DNA from: Niallia circulans
Lineage (GTDB): Bacteria; Bacillota; Bacilli; Bacillales; Cytobacillaceae
Length of the DNA: 64,000 nt
Direction: 5' to 3'
Assembly: GCF_003726095.1 (NCBI RefSeq)
Contig: NZ_CP026031.1
Span: 4,590,001-4,654,000 of the forward strand
This document shows positions 51,748-61,546 of the stretch, piece by piece; within the stretch, counting starts at the first letter, position 1, and every line of letters starts with the position of its first letter. The notes below the pieces were generated by a model. The model did not search any database and was not told where the DNA came from. It saw only the letters and a list, made by a program, of their open reading frames with translations. The position numbers and the translations under genes were made by a program.

Positions 51748-52770
51748 ATGGTGCGGAATATTTTAGAGGTGGAGAAATTGCAAACAGCTTTTCGGACGGA
51801 TAAGGGGGAGGTTATTTCGGTAGAGGAGGTTACTTTTCAGCTTAAGCCAGGAGAGACTATTGGTATTGTAGGAGAGTCAGGTTGTGGTAAGAGTGTTACT
51901 TCCCTATCGATTATGAGACTATTAGGAAAACATGGTTATATCAAAAAAGGAACGATAAATCTGAAAGGAAAAGAATTAACGACACTAACGGAAGCAGAGA
52001 TGCGAAAAGTTAGAGGAAATGAAATTTCGATGATCTTTCAAGAACCAATGACTTCTTTAAATCCGGTTTTTACAATCGGAAATCAAATGGTGGAATTAAT
52101 TCGTCTACATATGGGCTTAAATGCCAAAAAAGCAAAGAGCTATGCGGTAAAAATGCTGAAAAAAGTAGGAATTCCAAGAGCAGAGGTAATTATTGATGAA
52201 TATCCACATGCTCTTTCTGGAGGAATGCGGCAAAGGGTAATGATAGCGATGGCTCTATCTTGTAAACCGAAGCTTCTAATTGCAGATGAACCAACAACAG
52301 CATTAGATGTAACCATTCAAGCACAGATTCTTGAATTGATGAAAAGTTTAAAAAACGAATCAGAGACAGCGATTATGATGATTACCCATGATTTAGGAGT
52401 TATTGCGGAAATGGCTGATAAGGTTATCGTCATGTATGCCGGGCAGGTGGTAGAAGAGGCAGATGTCTTCACTCTTTTTGATGAGCCAAAGCATCCTTAT
52501 ACCAAAGGCTTAATCGAATCTATTCCACATTTAGAGTATGATTCCCAAGAAAAATTATATTCTATTCCAGGCTCTGTTCCGACATTACAGCAAATGCCAA
52601 AAGGCTGTAGATTTCATACTCGCTGCCCTCATGTCACTGAAAAATGCATTGCCGAAAAGCCTCCCCATATTAGCATAGACAATCAAGCAGATCACAAGGT
52701 TCGTTGTTGGTTGTATGAGACACAGCAACAAGGAAACATGCTGGAAGAGGAAAGGGAGGTTAAGATATGA
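51748..52770 (+). CDS. oligopeptide/dipeptide ABC transporter ATPase (OppD/DppD type)
   Basis: 340 residues. Walker A G-E-S-G-C-G-K-S-V, Q-loop F-Q-E-P-M-T-S-L-N-P, signature L-S-G-G-M-R-Q-R and Walker B L-I-A-D-E-P-T-T-A-L-D are complete. The C-terminal oligo_HPY region with the iron-sulphur-type cysteines is present (C-R-F-H-T-R-C-P...C). AAGGAGGGG precedes the ATG. It is the first gene of a five-gene operon and overlaps the next by four bases. Confidence 0.93.
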   Translation: MVRNILEVEKLQTAFRTDKGEVISVEEVTFQLKPGETIGIVGESGCGKSVTSLSIMRLLGKHGYIKKGTINLKGKELTTLTEAEMRKVRGNEISMIFQEPMTSLNPVFTIGNQMVELIRLHMGLNAKKAKSYAVKMLKKVGIPRAEVIIDEYPHALSGGMRQRVMIAMALSCKPKLLIADEPTTALDVTIQAQILELMKSLKNESETAIMMITHDLGVIAEMADKVIVMYAGQVVEEADVFTLFDEPKHPYTKGLIESIPHLEYDSQEKLYSIPGSVPTLQQMPKGCRFHTRCPHVTEKCIAEKPPHISIDNQADHKVRCWLYETQQQGNMLEEEREVKI

Positions 52771-53780
52771 GTGTAGAAATCTTGTCTAAAAAAGACAGAA
52801 TATTCAAAGAACAAATGCAGCCATTAGTAGAAATCCAAAATTTAAAAAAATATTATCCGATTAAAAAAGGGATATTATCGAAAACCGTTGGCCATGTAAA
52901 AGCAGTAGACGGTCTTGATTTTTCCATTTATTCTGGGGAAACAATTTCCCTTGTTGGTGAATCAGGGTGTGGGAAATCCACTACTGGAAGAGCTATTGTG
53001 AAGCTAGATCCTCCGACAGATGGGAAAGTTTTATTTGAAGGAAGGGATATGGCTGCCATTCAAAACAAGGAATTAAGAAAAATTCGCACAGATATGCAAA
53101 TCATCTTTCAGGATCCCTATTCTTCTCTCAATCCGCGAAAGCGAATCGGTGATTTATTGGCAGAGCCTCTAATTGCCCACAGACTTGCGTCAAAAGAAGA
53201 AGCAAGTAAAAAGGTAGATCGAATGCTTGAAATAGTAGGATTAACTAAATTTCATAAAAGCAGATATCCTCATGAATTTTCTGGCGGTCAAAGACAAAGG
53301 GTAGGGATTGCTAGAGCCCTTATGCTAAACCCAAAATTGATTGTTTGCGACGAACCGGTATCAGCATTGGATGTTTCTATTCAAGCGCAAGTACTAAATT
53401 TATTAAAGGATTTACAAAAAGAATTTAATTTAACCTATTTATTTATTGCCCATGGTCTAGGAGCAGTTAAGTATATTAGTGATCGAATTGCCGTCATGTA
53501 TTTAGGCAAAATTGTGGAAATTGGAAAGACCGAAGAAATTTTTAGGAATCCAAAGCATCCTTATACACAAGTGTTGCTGAGTGCCTATCCGATTCCTAAT
53601 CCTCATCTTCGAAATAGAGAGCGGATTGTGGTAGAAGGGGATGTTCCAAGTCCGGCAAATCCACCAAATGGCTGCAGGTTCCATACTAGATGTCCTATGG
53701 CACAAGCTATGTGTAAGGAGAAGGAGCCGCTATTAGATGGAGCAAATCATTCAGTTGCCTGTCATTTTCCACTAAGTTAA
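52767..53780 (+). CDS. oligopeptide/dipeptide ABC transporter ATPase (OppF/DppF type)
   Basis: 337 residues, the second ATPase of the transporter. Walker A G-E-S-G-C-G-K-S-T, F-Q-D-P-Y-S-S-L-N-P, F-S-G-G-Q-R-Q-R and V-C-D-E-P-V-S-A-L-D are intact. The H-loop reads F-I-A-H-G-L rather than the usual H-D-L, keeping the His. C-terminal C-R-F-H-T-R-C-P is present. The ATG overlaps the stop of the preceding ATPase gene. Confidence 0.93.
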   Translation: MSVEILSKKDRIFKEQMQPLVEIQNLKKYYPIKKGILSKTVGHVKAVDGLDFSIYSGETISLVGESGCGKSTTGRAIVKLDPPTDGKVLFEGRDMAAIQNKELRKIRTDMQIIFQDPYSSLNPRKRIGDLLAEPLIAHRLASKEEASKKVDRMLEIVGLTKFHKSRYPHEFSGGQRQRVGIARALMLNPKLIVCDEPVSALDVSIQAQVLNLLKDLQKEFNLTYLFIAHGLGAVKYISDRIAVMYLGKIVEIGKTEEIFRNPKHPYTQVLLSAYPIPNPHLRNRERIVVEGDVPSPANPPNGCRFHTRCPMAQAMCKEKEPLLDGANHSVACHFPLS

Positions 53781-53795
53781 AGGAGGGAGATTCAT

Positions 53796-54746
53796 TTGTT
53801 CCAATATATTATCAGGAGATTATTGATTGCTATTCCAGTGTTGTTGGGGGTAACGGTATTTAACTTTATTATTATTAACTTAGCTCCTGGTAACCCGGTG
53901 GATATGTATATTAATCCAGATACTACTCAGGCTGATATTGACGCAAAGAAAGAAGCATTAGGTCTTAATGATCCTATTTATATTCAATACTTTAGATGGC
54001 TTGGAAATCTTTTGCAAGGAGATTTTGGATTTTCCTATACAACATATGAACCTGTATTAGATTTAGTGCTAAATCGTGTTGGTCCCACGTTGCTCCTTAT
54101 GAGCACTGCCTTAATTATTGCTTATATTATTGCCATTCCAATAGGAATTTTGAGTGCGACAAAGCAGTATTCTTGGATTGATTATTTAACTACTACTTTT
54201 TCATTTTTAGGTGTATCCATTCCTAACTTTTTCTTAGGATTAGGAAGTATTTACGTATTTGCACTTGTTTTAAATATCTTACCGACAGGTGGCATGTTTA
54301 CGTTGGGAAGCAGTGGAGGATTTATGGATACATTGTTTCACCTCATTATGCCAGCCGCTATATTAGGAACCGGGATTGCAGGCAGTACGGTTCGCTATGT
54401 CAGAAGCAGCATGTTGGAAGTAATGGGGCAAGATTATTTGCGGACAGCAAGAGCAAAAGGATTAAAAGAGTTTATCGTTACCAATAAGCATGGATTAAAG
54501 AATGCATTAATTCCTATTATTACAATTATTGGAATGGAAATACCAATTTTAATAGGAGGCGCAGTAGTAACGGAGCAAATTTTTCAATGGCCAGGCTTAG
54601 GACAACTAACAATCCAGTCGATTTCCTCTCGTGACTATCCTACGTTAATGGCGATAAATTTTATTGCAGCACTTGCTGTCCTATTTTCGAATTTACTTGC
54701 TGATATTTTATATGCCGTAGTAGATCCGCGAATAAAGTATAACTAA
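53796..54746 (+). CDS. oligopeptide/dipeptide ABC transporter permease (OppB/DppB type)
   Basis: 316 residues from a TTG after AGGAGGGAG. The N-terminus (Y-I-I-R-R-L-L-I-A-I-P-V-L-L-G-V-T) and the EAA loop (Y-L-R-T-A-R-A-K-G-L) are typical. It forms one half of the membrane channel. The residues N-L-A-P-G-N-P-V-D and the C-terminal V-D-P-R-I are family marks. Confidence 0.93.
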   Translation: MFQYIIRRLLIAIPVLLGVTVFNFIIINLAPGNPVDMYINPDTTQADIDAKKEALGLNDPIYIQYFRWLGNLLQGDFGFSYTTYEPVLDLVLNRVGPTLLLMSTALIIAYIIAIPIGILSATKQYSWIDYLTTTFSFLGVSIPNFFLGLGSIYVFALVLNILPTGGMFTLGSSGGFMDTLFHLIMPAAILGTGIAGSTVRYVRSSMLEVMGQDYLRTARAKGLKEFIVTNKHGLKNALIPIITIIGMEIPILIGGAVVTEQIFQWPGLGQLTIQSISSRDYPTLMAINFIAALAVLFSNLLADILYAVVDPRIKYN

Positions 54747-54758
54747 GGAGGAGTGCAT

Positions 54759-55682
54759 ATGAGTATTCCTAATGTGAAAGTGGATACGGAATTACAAGTT
54801 AATGTGGTGATTCCTGTTCAAAATCAATTGGGGAATGAAGAAAGCTATCTAAAACTAATAACAAAACGTTTTTTTAAACATAAGTTGGCCGTTGTTGGTC
54901 TCATTATTTTTTCATTAATGGTTCTAATTGCAATCTTTGCTCCAGTAATTGCACCGCATAATCCATATTCTGTCGATGGCGAATTTGCGTCTGCTCCTTC
55001 TGCTAATAATATTCTTGGTACAGATGAAGTGGGGAGGGACTTGTTTAGCCGACTATTATATGCTGCTAGAGTCTCTTTATCAGTAGGAGTTGGAGCAGTG
55101 GCAATTTATGTTGCTATTGGTACTATACTAGGAGCGATTGCGGGATATTTTGGGAAATGGGTGGACATGGTTATCATGCGTATTACAGATGTATTCATGT
55201 CATTTCCGTATTTAATGGTAATTTTGGTTCTTGTAAGTATAATGGGGCCAAGTCTATTTAACGTTATTTTAGTATTAGGTTTGCTCGGATGGCCATCGAT
55301 TGCAAGATTAGTAAGAGGGTGTGTATTAACAATTAAAGAAATGGATTATGTTAAAGCAGGTGTCGCTTTAGGGTATTCCACGCCAAAAATTGTTTTTCAA
55401 CATATTCTTCCGAATTGTATTGCGCCGATTCTTGTTAATGCTACATTTGGCATTGCATCTGCCATTATTATGGAAGCATCCTTGAGCTTTTTAGGGATGG
55501 GTGTTCAGCCTCCTACAGCAAGCTGGGGGAATATGCTTAATGAAGCTCAATCCATTACTGTATTGGCAACACAGCCTTGGTTATGGATCCCGCCTGGAGT
55601 CATGATATTACTTGCTGTATTATCCATAAATTTTATGGGGGACGGTTTGCGAGATGCAATGGATCCCAAGAGCCATAAATGA
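54759..55682 (+). CDS. oligopeptide/dipeptide ABC transporter permease (OppC/DppC type)
   Basis: About 307 residues from ATG 54759, five bases after GGAGGAG. N-terminal oppC-N region (F-F-K-H-K-L-A-V-V-G-L-I), then I-L-G-T-D-E-V-G-R-D-L-F-S-R and the EAA loop (Y-V-K-A-G-V-A-L-G-Y-S), ending G-L-R-D-A-M-D-P. It is the second half of the channel. Confidence 0.93.
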   Translation: MSIPNVKVDTELQVNVVIPVQNQLGNEESYLKLITKRFFKHKLAVVGLIIFSLMVLIAIFAPVIAPHNPYSVDGEFASAPSANNILGTDEVGRDLFSRLLYAARVSLSVGVGAVAIYVAIGTILGAIAGYFGKWVDMVIMRITDVFMSFPYLMVILVLVSIMGPSLFNVILVLGLLGWPSIARLVRGCVLTIKEMDYVKAGVALGYSTPKIVFQHILPNCIAPILVNATFGIASAIIMEASLSFLGMGVQPPTASWGNMLNEAQSITVLATQPWLWIPPGVMILLAVLSINFMGDGLRDAMDPKSHK

Positions 55683-55733
55683 TGAGGAGATGCATTTATT
55701 ACTATTCTAGAACAATAGATGGGGGAACATTCA

Positions 55734-57353
55734 ATGAAGAAATTTAAAAAGATATTTGGTCTATTTTCCATTTTCATTTTAGTATTACTTTCAGCATGCT
55801 CGGGTGTAAATAATCCAGCTTCAACTGGTGGTGGTGCAAAAGAAAATACGATGTATTTGGGGCTTGTAAATGCTCCAGTTAGTTTTAATCCCATTAATTC
55901 TTCAGATATTGCAGCATCTTGGTTAGAAAAATTTATGTTTGATACTTTTTTAGAGATGACTGGTCCTTTGGAGTTTACACCAAAGCTAGCTGAGTCCTTT
56001 GAAACAGAGGATAATCAGACATTTACAATCAAAATTAATAAGGATGCAAATTGGACAGATGGAACACCTGTTACGTCTGCGGATGTTGCTTTTACGCTAA
56101 ATTTAGTTGCTAATCCAAAGACGGAAACAGCTGTTGGAGCCTATTTAACTGTATTAGATGGATTAACAGACAATGGCAAGCTTCCAGAAGGAGAAACAGA
56201 AATACCATCTATAACCATTGTTGATGAGAAAACAATTCAATTTAAAACAAAGGCCCCAGTTGATCCAAATATGGTGAAAGAACAATTAGGTTCAAAATTT
56301 ATGATTCTTCCAGAACATAAGTTAAAGAATATTGCTCCGGAAAATCTCCAAAAGGATCCTTTTATGATGAAGCCGACCGTAACGAATGGTCCTTTTAAGT
56401 TTGTTAAATATGCAAAAGATCAATATGTAGAATATGCTAAGAATGATGACTATTATTTAGGGGATGTAGAACTGGATAAACTATTTGTGAAAATCATGCC
56501 AGCAGCAAACCTTGTAGCACAATTGCAGACAGGAGAAATTCAAATGAATGCTGCAGGAGGGATTGGAAAAATTGCAGTGCAAGACTTTGAGACAGTAAAA
56601 GGATTTGACAATGTAACAACCACAACAGATAAAACATATGGATATCAGAATATGAGTTTTAACATGGAAACCATCACAGATAAGAAAGTAAGACAAGCAA
56701 TCGCTTATGCCATTGATCGTCAAAAAATTGTCGATCAATTACTAAAGGGAGAAGGAGAAATTGTAGACGGTCCGTATACATCCATCAGCCCCTATCTTGA
56801 TAAAGAATTAGAAGCATACACATATGATCCAGAGAAATCGAAGCAGTTATTAGAAGAAGCAGGCTGGGATTTCAATAAGACAATAGAATTTGTTGTTCCG
56901 ATTGGAAATAAAGTGCGAGAACAATCAGCCAATATTATTGCCGAAAATTTAAAAGCGGTTGGATTAAAACTAAATACAACTACGTATGATTTCCCAACGA
57001 TTATGTCGAAAGCGAGAGCAGGAGACTACGATTTAATGCTAATGGGCTTCACTAATACCATTGATCCAGATTTAACAACGATCTATGGTTCTACGGGATC
57101 AAGTAACTATACAAATTATAACAATCCAAAGGTAGATGAGCTATTAGTAAAAGGTAAACAAGAACCAAATACAGAAAAACGTAAAGAGATTTATAATGAG
57201 CTTCAAGCAATTTGGAGCGATGAACTGCCGATCTTTACATTGTATTCTGACTATGACTTTGGAGCAGTTTCTAAAGATGTAGCTGTGGGATCACCAAAGG
57301 TATTTGGTTTCCATCATGAATTATATAAATGGTCGTTAGCTGGTGTAAACTAA
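55734..57353 (+). CDS. peptide ABC transporter substrate-binding lipoprotein (OppA/DppA type)
   Basis: 539 residues from ATG 55734. Lipobox L-L-S-A-C, then a family 5 binding protein with W-T-D-G-T-P-V-T-S-A-D-V and the V-R-Q-A-I-A-Y-A-I-D-R segment. It binds peptides or related conjugates outside the cell. Placed after two M20 amidohydrolases, its ligand may be an acyl- or amino-acid conjugate, but this is inferred from context only. The gene closes the operon. Confidence 0.93.
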   Translation: MKKFKKIFGLFSIFILVLLSACSGVNNPASTGGGAKENTMYLGLVNAPVSFNPINSSDIAASWLEKFMFDTFLEMTGPLEFTPKLAESFETEDNQTFTIKINKDANWTDGTPVTSADVAFTLNLVANPKTETAVGAYLTVLDGLTDNGKLPEGETEIPSITIVDEKTIQFKTKAPVDPNMVKEQLGSKFMILPEHKLKNIAPENLQKDPFMMKPTVTNGPFKFVKYAKDQYVEYAKNDDYYLGDVELDKLFVKIMPAANLVAQLQTGEIQMNAAGGIGKIAVQDFETVKGFDNVTTTTDKTYGYQNMSFNMETITDKKVRQAIAYAIDRQKIVDQLLKGEGEIVDGPYTSISPYLDKELEAYTYDPEKSKQLLEEAGWDFNKTIEFVVPIGNKVREQSANIIAENLKAVGLKLNTTTYDFPTIMSKARAGDYDLMLMGFTNTIDPDLTTIYGSTGSSNYTNYNNPKVDELLVKGKQEPNTEKRKEIYNELQAIWSDELPIFTLYSDYDFGAVSKDVAVGSPKVFGFHHELYKWSLAGVN

Positions 57354-57390
57354 AAGTGGCTCGAGCATAAGTATTTCCAACAAATTTAAA

Positions 57391-57451
57391 CCTGAACAAA
57401 TTATACAGAGATTCTAATCTGGAATTTTCGTATAATTGTTCGGTTTTTTTT
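57391..57451 (+). terminator. terminator of the peptide transporter operon
   Basis: An imperfect long stem joins CCTGAACAAATTATAC with GTATAATTGTTCGG, followed by T8. The remaining 200 bases before the next gene hold only promoter-like AT-rich sequence (TATGAT near 57562). Confidence 0.7.
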
Positions 57452-57655
57452 GATTTTAAGAAAGAAGGTTTGTGGTAAGGAATGGGCATGTGTACATGCA
57501 AGAAAATAATACTGAATTAATTTTATTCTGAATGATGTTTTCTAACTTATTAAAAAGAGGTATGATAAAAATAATGTTTAGCAAATCTAAATAAATTTCA
57601 TCGATGATTGGATATTAAGTAGTAAATTCAATTAGAGTAAAGGCTGGAGGGAATA

Positions 57656-59413
57656 ATGTCAAAAATATTTGGTCGACTTCGAGTATATAAACTAAGTATT
57701 ACAATAGCACTTATACTAATGTTAACCGAACTTGTGGTAGAACTGGTTCAGCCATTGATTATGGCAAAGATAATTGATGATGGCTTGGCTCATCAAGATA
57801 CAAAAGTTGTGTTAATTTGGGGAGGATTGTTGATATTATTTTCGCTTGTAGCCTTTGCTGCTGGAATTATTAATACATTATATTCTTCCCATGTTTGTCA
57901 GAATTTTGGCTATAGTCTTCGGAATGAGTTATACCAAATCATTCAGTATTTTACGTTTTCAAGCAGTAATGTTTTTGCAAGTTCGTCTTTGATCACTAGA
58001 TTAACGAATGATATTACACAATTACAAAACACGATATTTATGGGATTGCGATTTCTATTAAGGGCACCGCTTTTAATCGTTGGTGGAATCATTATGTCCT
58101 TCTTAGTTAATGTGAAACTAGCGTTTATATTGGCGATTACGATTCCTCTTATTGTGGTTATGTTTATTTGGGTTATTAAAGTAGGAAGAAGTCTGTTCCA
58201 ATCTGTTCAAAAGAAACTCGATCAGGTAAACAGTGTGATGCTGGAGAATTTAACAGCAGTGAGACTTATCCGAGCATATATCCGCAAGCAGTTTGAAAGA
58301 AATCGTTTTATGCATACAAGCGAGGATTTAAAAAAACTTACTCAAAAGGCGCTCCGAATTATGGAAACTACTGTGCCGCTCTTATTATTCGCTATGAATC
58401 TATGTATTATTGCCATACTTTGGATTGGCTCTGGACAAATAAACACAGGTGAGGCACAGATTGGTGAAGTAGTTGCCGTTATCAATTATACATTAAGAAT
58501 CACTACATCGATTTCTGTAGTAAGTATGTTAGTAATGGTTATTTCTCGTTCAAAAGCTTCAGCTGATCGAATCCAAGAGATTATTGATAAGAAAGAACAG
58601 GATAAGGATAATCCAGATGAAAGTATGGACTCAAAAATAAAAGGGAAAATTAAGTTCCAGCATGTATCCTTTCGTTATCCATCTAATAGAAGGAATACAA
58701 TAGAGAATCTGCACTTTACCATCCACTCTAAAGAAACAATTGCTATATTAGGAGCAACAGGTTCAGGGAAAACAACACTCTTCCAATTAATTCCACGTCT
58801 TTATGAACCAACAGAAGGAAGCGTTTTGATCGACGATAAACGAGTGAATTCATATTCATTATATACGCTAAGAAAGCAAATTGGATATGTACCACAGGAA
58901 TCGATGCTCTTTACGGGTACCATTCAAGAAAATATTAGATGGGGAAATCCTGATGCGACCTTTGATGAAGTAGTGCAAGCTGCAAAAGATGCCCAAATTC
59001 ACGATACCATTATGTTAATGCCTAATACATATGATACGAGAATTGGACAAAAGGGAGTTAATTTATCCGGAGGACAAAAGCAACGTCTTTCCATTGCAAG
59101 AGCACTCGTCAGAAAGCCAAGTATTCTCCTGCTAGATGATAGTACAAGTGCATTAGATTTAAAAACAGAAAAAAAGCTGCTGGATGCAGTTGCTGATTAT
59201 CAATGTACCCTTCTGCTCATTACGCAGAAAGTATCTACCGCCATGAAGGCAGATAGAATAATGCTGATTGAAGATGGAAAGATTGTAAGTTTTGCTTCCC
59301 ATGATGAGTTATGGAAGACAAACAACCTTTATCAAAAAATAGTAGAATCACAACTAGGGGAAGGAGAGTGGGAGAATGCAAAAGGAACTAACCGATCCAT
59401 TTCGCTATCCTAA
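57656..59413 (+). CDS. ABC exporter, heterodimer subunit 1
   Basis: 585 residues: six membrane segments (about 15-300) and an ATPase domain with [17 protein letters not shown] and Walker B I-L-L-L-D-D-S-T-S-A-L-D. The catalytic Glu after Walker B is replaced by Asp and the H-loop His by Gln (L-I-T-Q-K), the pattern of the degenerate site in heterodimeric exporters such as BmrC, YfiB and TM287. It overlaps the second subunit by 38 bases. Confidence 0.9.
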   Translation: MSKIFGRLRVYKLSITIALILMLTELVVELVQPLIMAKIIDDGLAHQDTKVVLIWGGLLILFSLVAFAAGIINTLYSSHVCQNFGYSLRNELYQIIQYFTFSSSNVFASSSLITRLTNDITQLQNTIFMGLRFLLRAPLLIVGGIIMSFLVNVKLAFILAITIPLIVVMFIWVIKVGRSLFQSVQKKLDQVNSVMLENLTAVRLIRAYIRKQFERNRFMHTSEDLKKLTQKALRIMETTVPLLLFAMNLCIIAILWIGSGQINTGEAQIGEVVAVINYTLRITTSISVVSMLVMVISRSKASADRIQEIIDKKEQDKDNPDESMDSKIKGKIKFQHVSFRYPSNRRNTIENLHFTIHSKETIAILGATGSGKTTLFQLIPRLYEPTEGSVLIDDKRVNSYSLYTLRKQIGYVPQESMLFTGTIQENIRWGNPDATFDEVVQAAKDAQIHDTIMLMPNTYDTRIGQKGVNLSGGQKQRLSIARALVRKPSILLLDDSTSALDLKTEKKLLDAVADYQCTLLLITQKVSTAMKADRIMLIEDGKIVSFASHDELWKTNNLYQKIVESQLGEGEWENAKGTNRSISLS

Positions 59414-61205
59414 ACCTAAATTAAGGTCAGATCCCACAGTTGTTAAAAAAGGGAAAAAACCAAAAAATATGGGAAAGACCTTATACCGATTATGGAGCTA
59501 TCTTGCACAAAAAAAGGGATTATTATTTCTTGTTTTAGTGATGGTAGCAATGAGCTGTGCATTAGGATTATTGGGACCATATGTTTTAGGAATGTCTATT
59601 GATCGTTTTATTGTCAATAGAAATTTAGATGGTTTTACAGGAATGCTTATAGCGCTTGGTGGTATTTACTTTTTTTATTCGGTTGCATTATTTTTGCAAA
59701 GTTACTGGATGGTTGGTATTTCACAAACAACTGTTTTTCGCTTAAGAGCGGATTTGTTCCATCAATTTCATGAGCTGCCGATAAGTTATTTTGACAAAAA
59801 GCAGCATGGAGAATTGATGAGTCGTGTTACAAATGATATTGAAAATGTCAGTTCTACTTTAAATAGCTCTGTTATCCAAATCTTCTCTAGTATTATTACT
59901 TTAGTTGGGACAATAGTTGTCATGTTTTTACTCAGTCCGTTATTAACAGTATTGACGTTAACGATCGTGCCAGTTATGTTTATTGGAATGAAGTGGATTA
60001 CGAGTAGAACAAGTATATTGTTTAAGGAACAACAAAAGAATTTAGGGGAGTTAAATGGATTTATTGAGGAATCTATTTCAGGACAAAAAATTGTAAAAAC
60101 TTTTTCGCTAGAAGAAAAAATGATTCATGATATGAAAGAAAAAAGTGATAAGCTTAAGAATTCTGCATATTGGGCACAAGTCTATTCAGGCTTTATTCCA
60201 AAGCTAATGAATATGTTAAACAATGCTAGCTATGCAGTAATTGTAGGGGTTGGCGGGCTATTAGCCCTCAAATCCGGTACTGTATCTATTGGGGTTATTA
60301 TAATCTTTGTTGAATATTCCCGACAGTTCACTAGACCCTTAAATGATTTATCGAATCAATTTAATACATTGTTATCTGCCATTGCAGGTGCAGAGAGAGT
60401 ATTTGAAGTATTAGATGAAGAAAGAGAAGAAGTAGATGAGAAGGAAGCAGCCGTGATGAAAGAAATGAAAGGAGAAGTTCAGTTTAAGCATGTATCTTTT
60501 TCTTATGAGGTAAATAAAGAAATATTAAAGGATATTGATTTTAAGGCAAACCCAGGTGAAACAATTGCTTTAGTTGGACCTACTGGAGCTGGAAAAACGA
60601 CTATTATCCAGCTTATCATGAGATTTTATGATGCAACCGCAGGAAGTATATTAGTGGATGGCCAGGAGATTACAAAAGTAAAAAGAGAGAGCCTCCGTTC
60701 GCATATGGGATTTGTTCTTCAGGATAGCTATCTATTCGAAGGGACCATCCGGGAAAATATCCGGTATGGCAGGTTGAATGCTTCGGATGAGGAAGTGGAG
60801 TATGCAGCAAAGCAGGCCAATGCTCATGGCTTTATTGAACATCTTCCAGAAGGTTATGATACGATTCTTTCTGCTAATGGAAACGGAATTAGTCAAGGGC
60901 AAAAGCAGCTGTTATCCATTTCTCGAGCAATTTTAGCAGATCCATCTATTCTTATTCTGGATGAAGCAACAAGTAGCATTGATACAATCACAGAGGTGAA
61001 AATTCAAGATGCTTTAAAACGGTTGATGAAAGGGAAAACGAGCTTTGTTGTTGCTCACCGATTAAACACCATTAAACATGCGGATCTGATTCTAGTATTG
61101 GATAAAGGGATGATAGCCGAAAAGGGGTCTCACGAAGAATTATTGAAGAGAAAAGGCTTTTATTATGAACTACATCAAAACCAATTCTCAGAGACAGTTG
61201 ATTAG
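59376..61205 (+). CDS. ABC exporter, heterodimer subunit 2
   Basis: 609 residues. A basic N-terminal extension precedes the six-span exporter domain. The ATPase domain has G-P-T-G-A-G-K-T-T, signature I-S-Q-G-Q-K-Q-L (Gln replacing a Gly, seen in YfiC/BmrD-type subunits) and Walker B I-L-I-L-D-E-A-T-S with the catalytic Glu, then H-loop V-A-H-R. It supplies the active site of the pair. Likely substrates are drugs or lipids. Confidence 0.92.
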   Translation: MQKELTDPFRYPKPKLRSDPTVVKKGKKPKNMGKTLYRLWSYLAQKKGLLFLVLVMVAMSCALGLLGPYVLGMSIDRFIVNRNLDGFTGMLIALGGIYFFYSVALFLQSYWMVGISQTTVFRLRADLFHQFHELPISYFDKKQHGELMSRVTNDIENVSSTLNSSVIQIFSSIITLVGTIVVMFLLSPLLTVLTLTIVPVMFIGMKWITSRTSILFKEQQKNLGELNGFIEESISGQKIVKTFSLEEKMIHDMKEKSDKLKNSAYWAQVYSGFIPKLMNMLNNASYAVIVGVGGLLALKSGTVSIGVIIIFVEYSRQFTRPLNDLSNQFNTLLSAIAGAERVFEVLDEEREEVDEKEAAVMKEMKGEVQFKHVSFSYEVNKEILKDIDFKANPGETIALVGPTGAGKTTIIQLIMRFYDATAGSILVDGQEITKVKRESLRSHMGFVLQDSYLFEGTIRENIRYGRLNASDEEVEYAAKQANAHGFIEHLPEGYDTILSANGNGISQGQKQLLSISRAILADPSILILDEATSSIDTITEVKIQDALKRLMKGKTSFVVAHRLNTIKHADLILVLDKGMIAEKGSHEELLKRKGFYYELHQNQFSETVD

Positions 61206-61264
61206 ATTATAAAAATAAAATGGGGATGCACCGGTTGGTCAGTGTAGAAAGTAGATATATAAAG

Positions 61265-61328
61265 AACAGCACTTCTCTCCTTAGAGCTGATATTAAAGGA
61301 ATAAGGGAAGTGCTGTTTCTTATTTTAT
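61265..61328 (+). terminator. terminator of the ABC exporter pair
   Basis: AACAGCACTTC (61265-61275) pairs with 61307-61317, followed by TCTTATTTTAT. Confidence 0.7.
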
Positions 61329-61357
61329 AAATAAAAGATATTTGTTTGAAATGATAT

Positions 61358-61386
61358 TTGACTGACCGGTCATTATTGTTTACAAT
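61358..61386 (+). promoter_or_regulatory. SigA promoter with internal palindromic operator
   Basis: TTGACT (61358-61363) and TACAAT (61381-61386) are 17 bases apart. The spacer holds the perfect palindrome TGACCGGTCA (61363-61372), a TetR-type operator core. A related sequence, ACCGGTTGGTCA, occurs upstream near 61230. Transcription of the alarmone synthetase unit is thus probably repressed by a regulator encoded elsewhere. Confidence 0.6.
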
Positions 61387-61453
61387 AAAGATAGATTCGG
61401 TGCATGTCAACCATCCGAAAATAGCTCGTTATATACAAAGGTGGATGTTGAAA

Positions 61454-61543
61454 GTGAAAACAATTGACCAAATTATTGAATTTTTGAAGAGTATCGGAGT
61501 AGACGCAGAAAAGGTTTATAGGAATCCAAAGGAGACTTACTAG
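61454..61543 (+). CDS. short peptide gene upstream of alarmone synthetase
   Basis: A possible 29-residue peptide from GTG 61454, nine bases after AAAGGTGG (M-K-T-I-D-Q-I-I-E-F-L-K-S-I-G then V-Y-R-N-P-K-E-T-Y). It ends three bases before the synthetase start, and its end overlaps that gene's ribosome binding site (AAAGGAG at 61528), so its translation could affect synthetase expression. An ATG at 61445 is also in frame. Confidence 0.5.
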   Translation: MKTIDQIIEFLKSIGVDAEKVYRNPKETY

Positions 61544-61546
61544 TTT

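Noticed and set aside
61358..61444. Longer frame for the peptide upstream of the alarmone synthetase
   Set aside because: This part lies over the promoter and operator and has no ribosome binding site; only the last 29 codons are supported.
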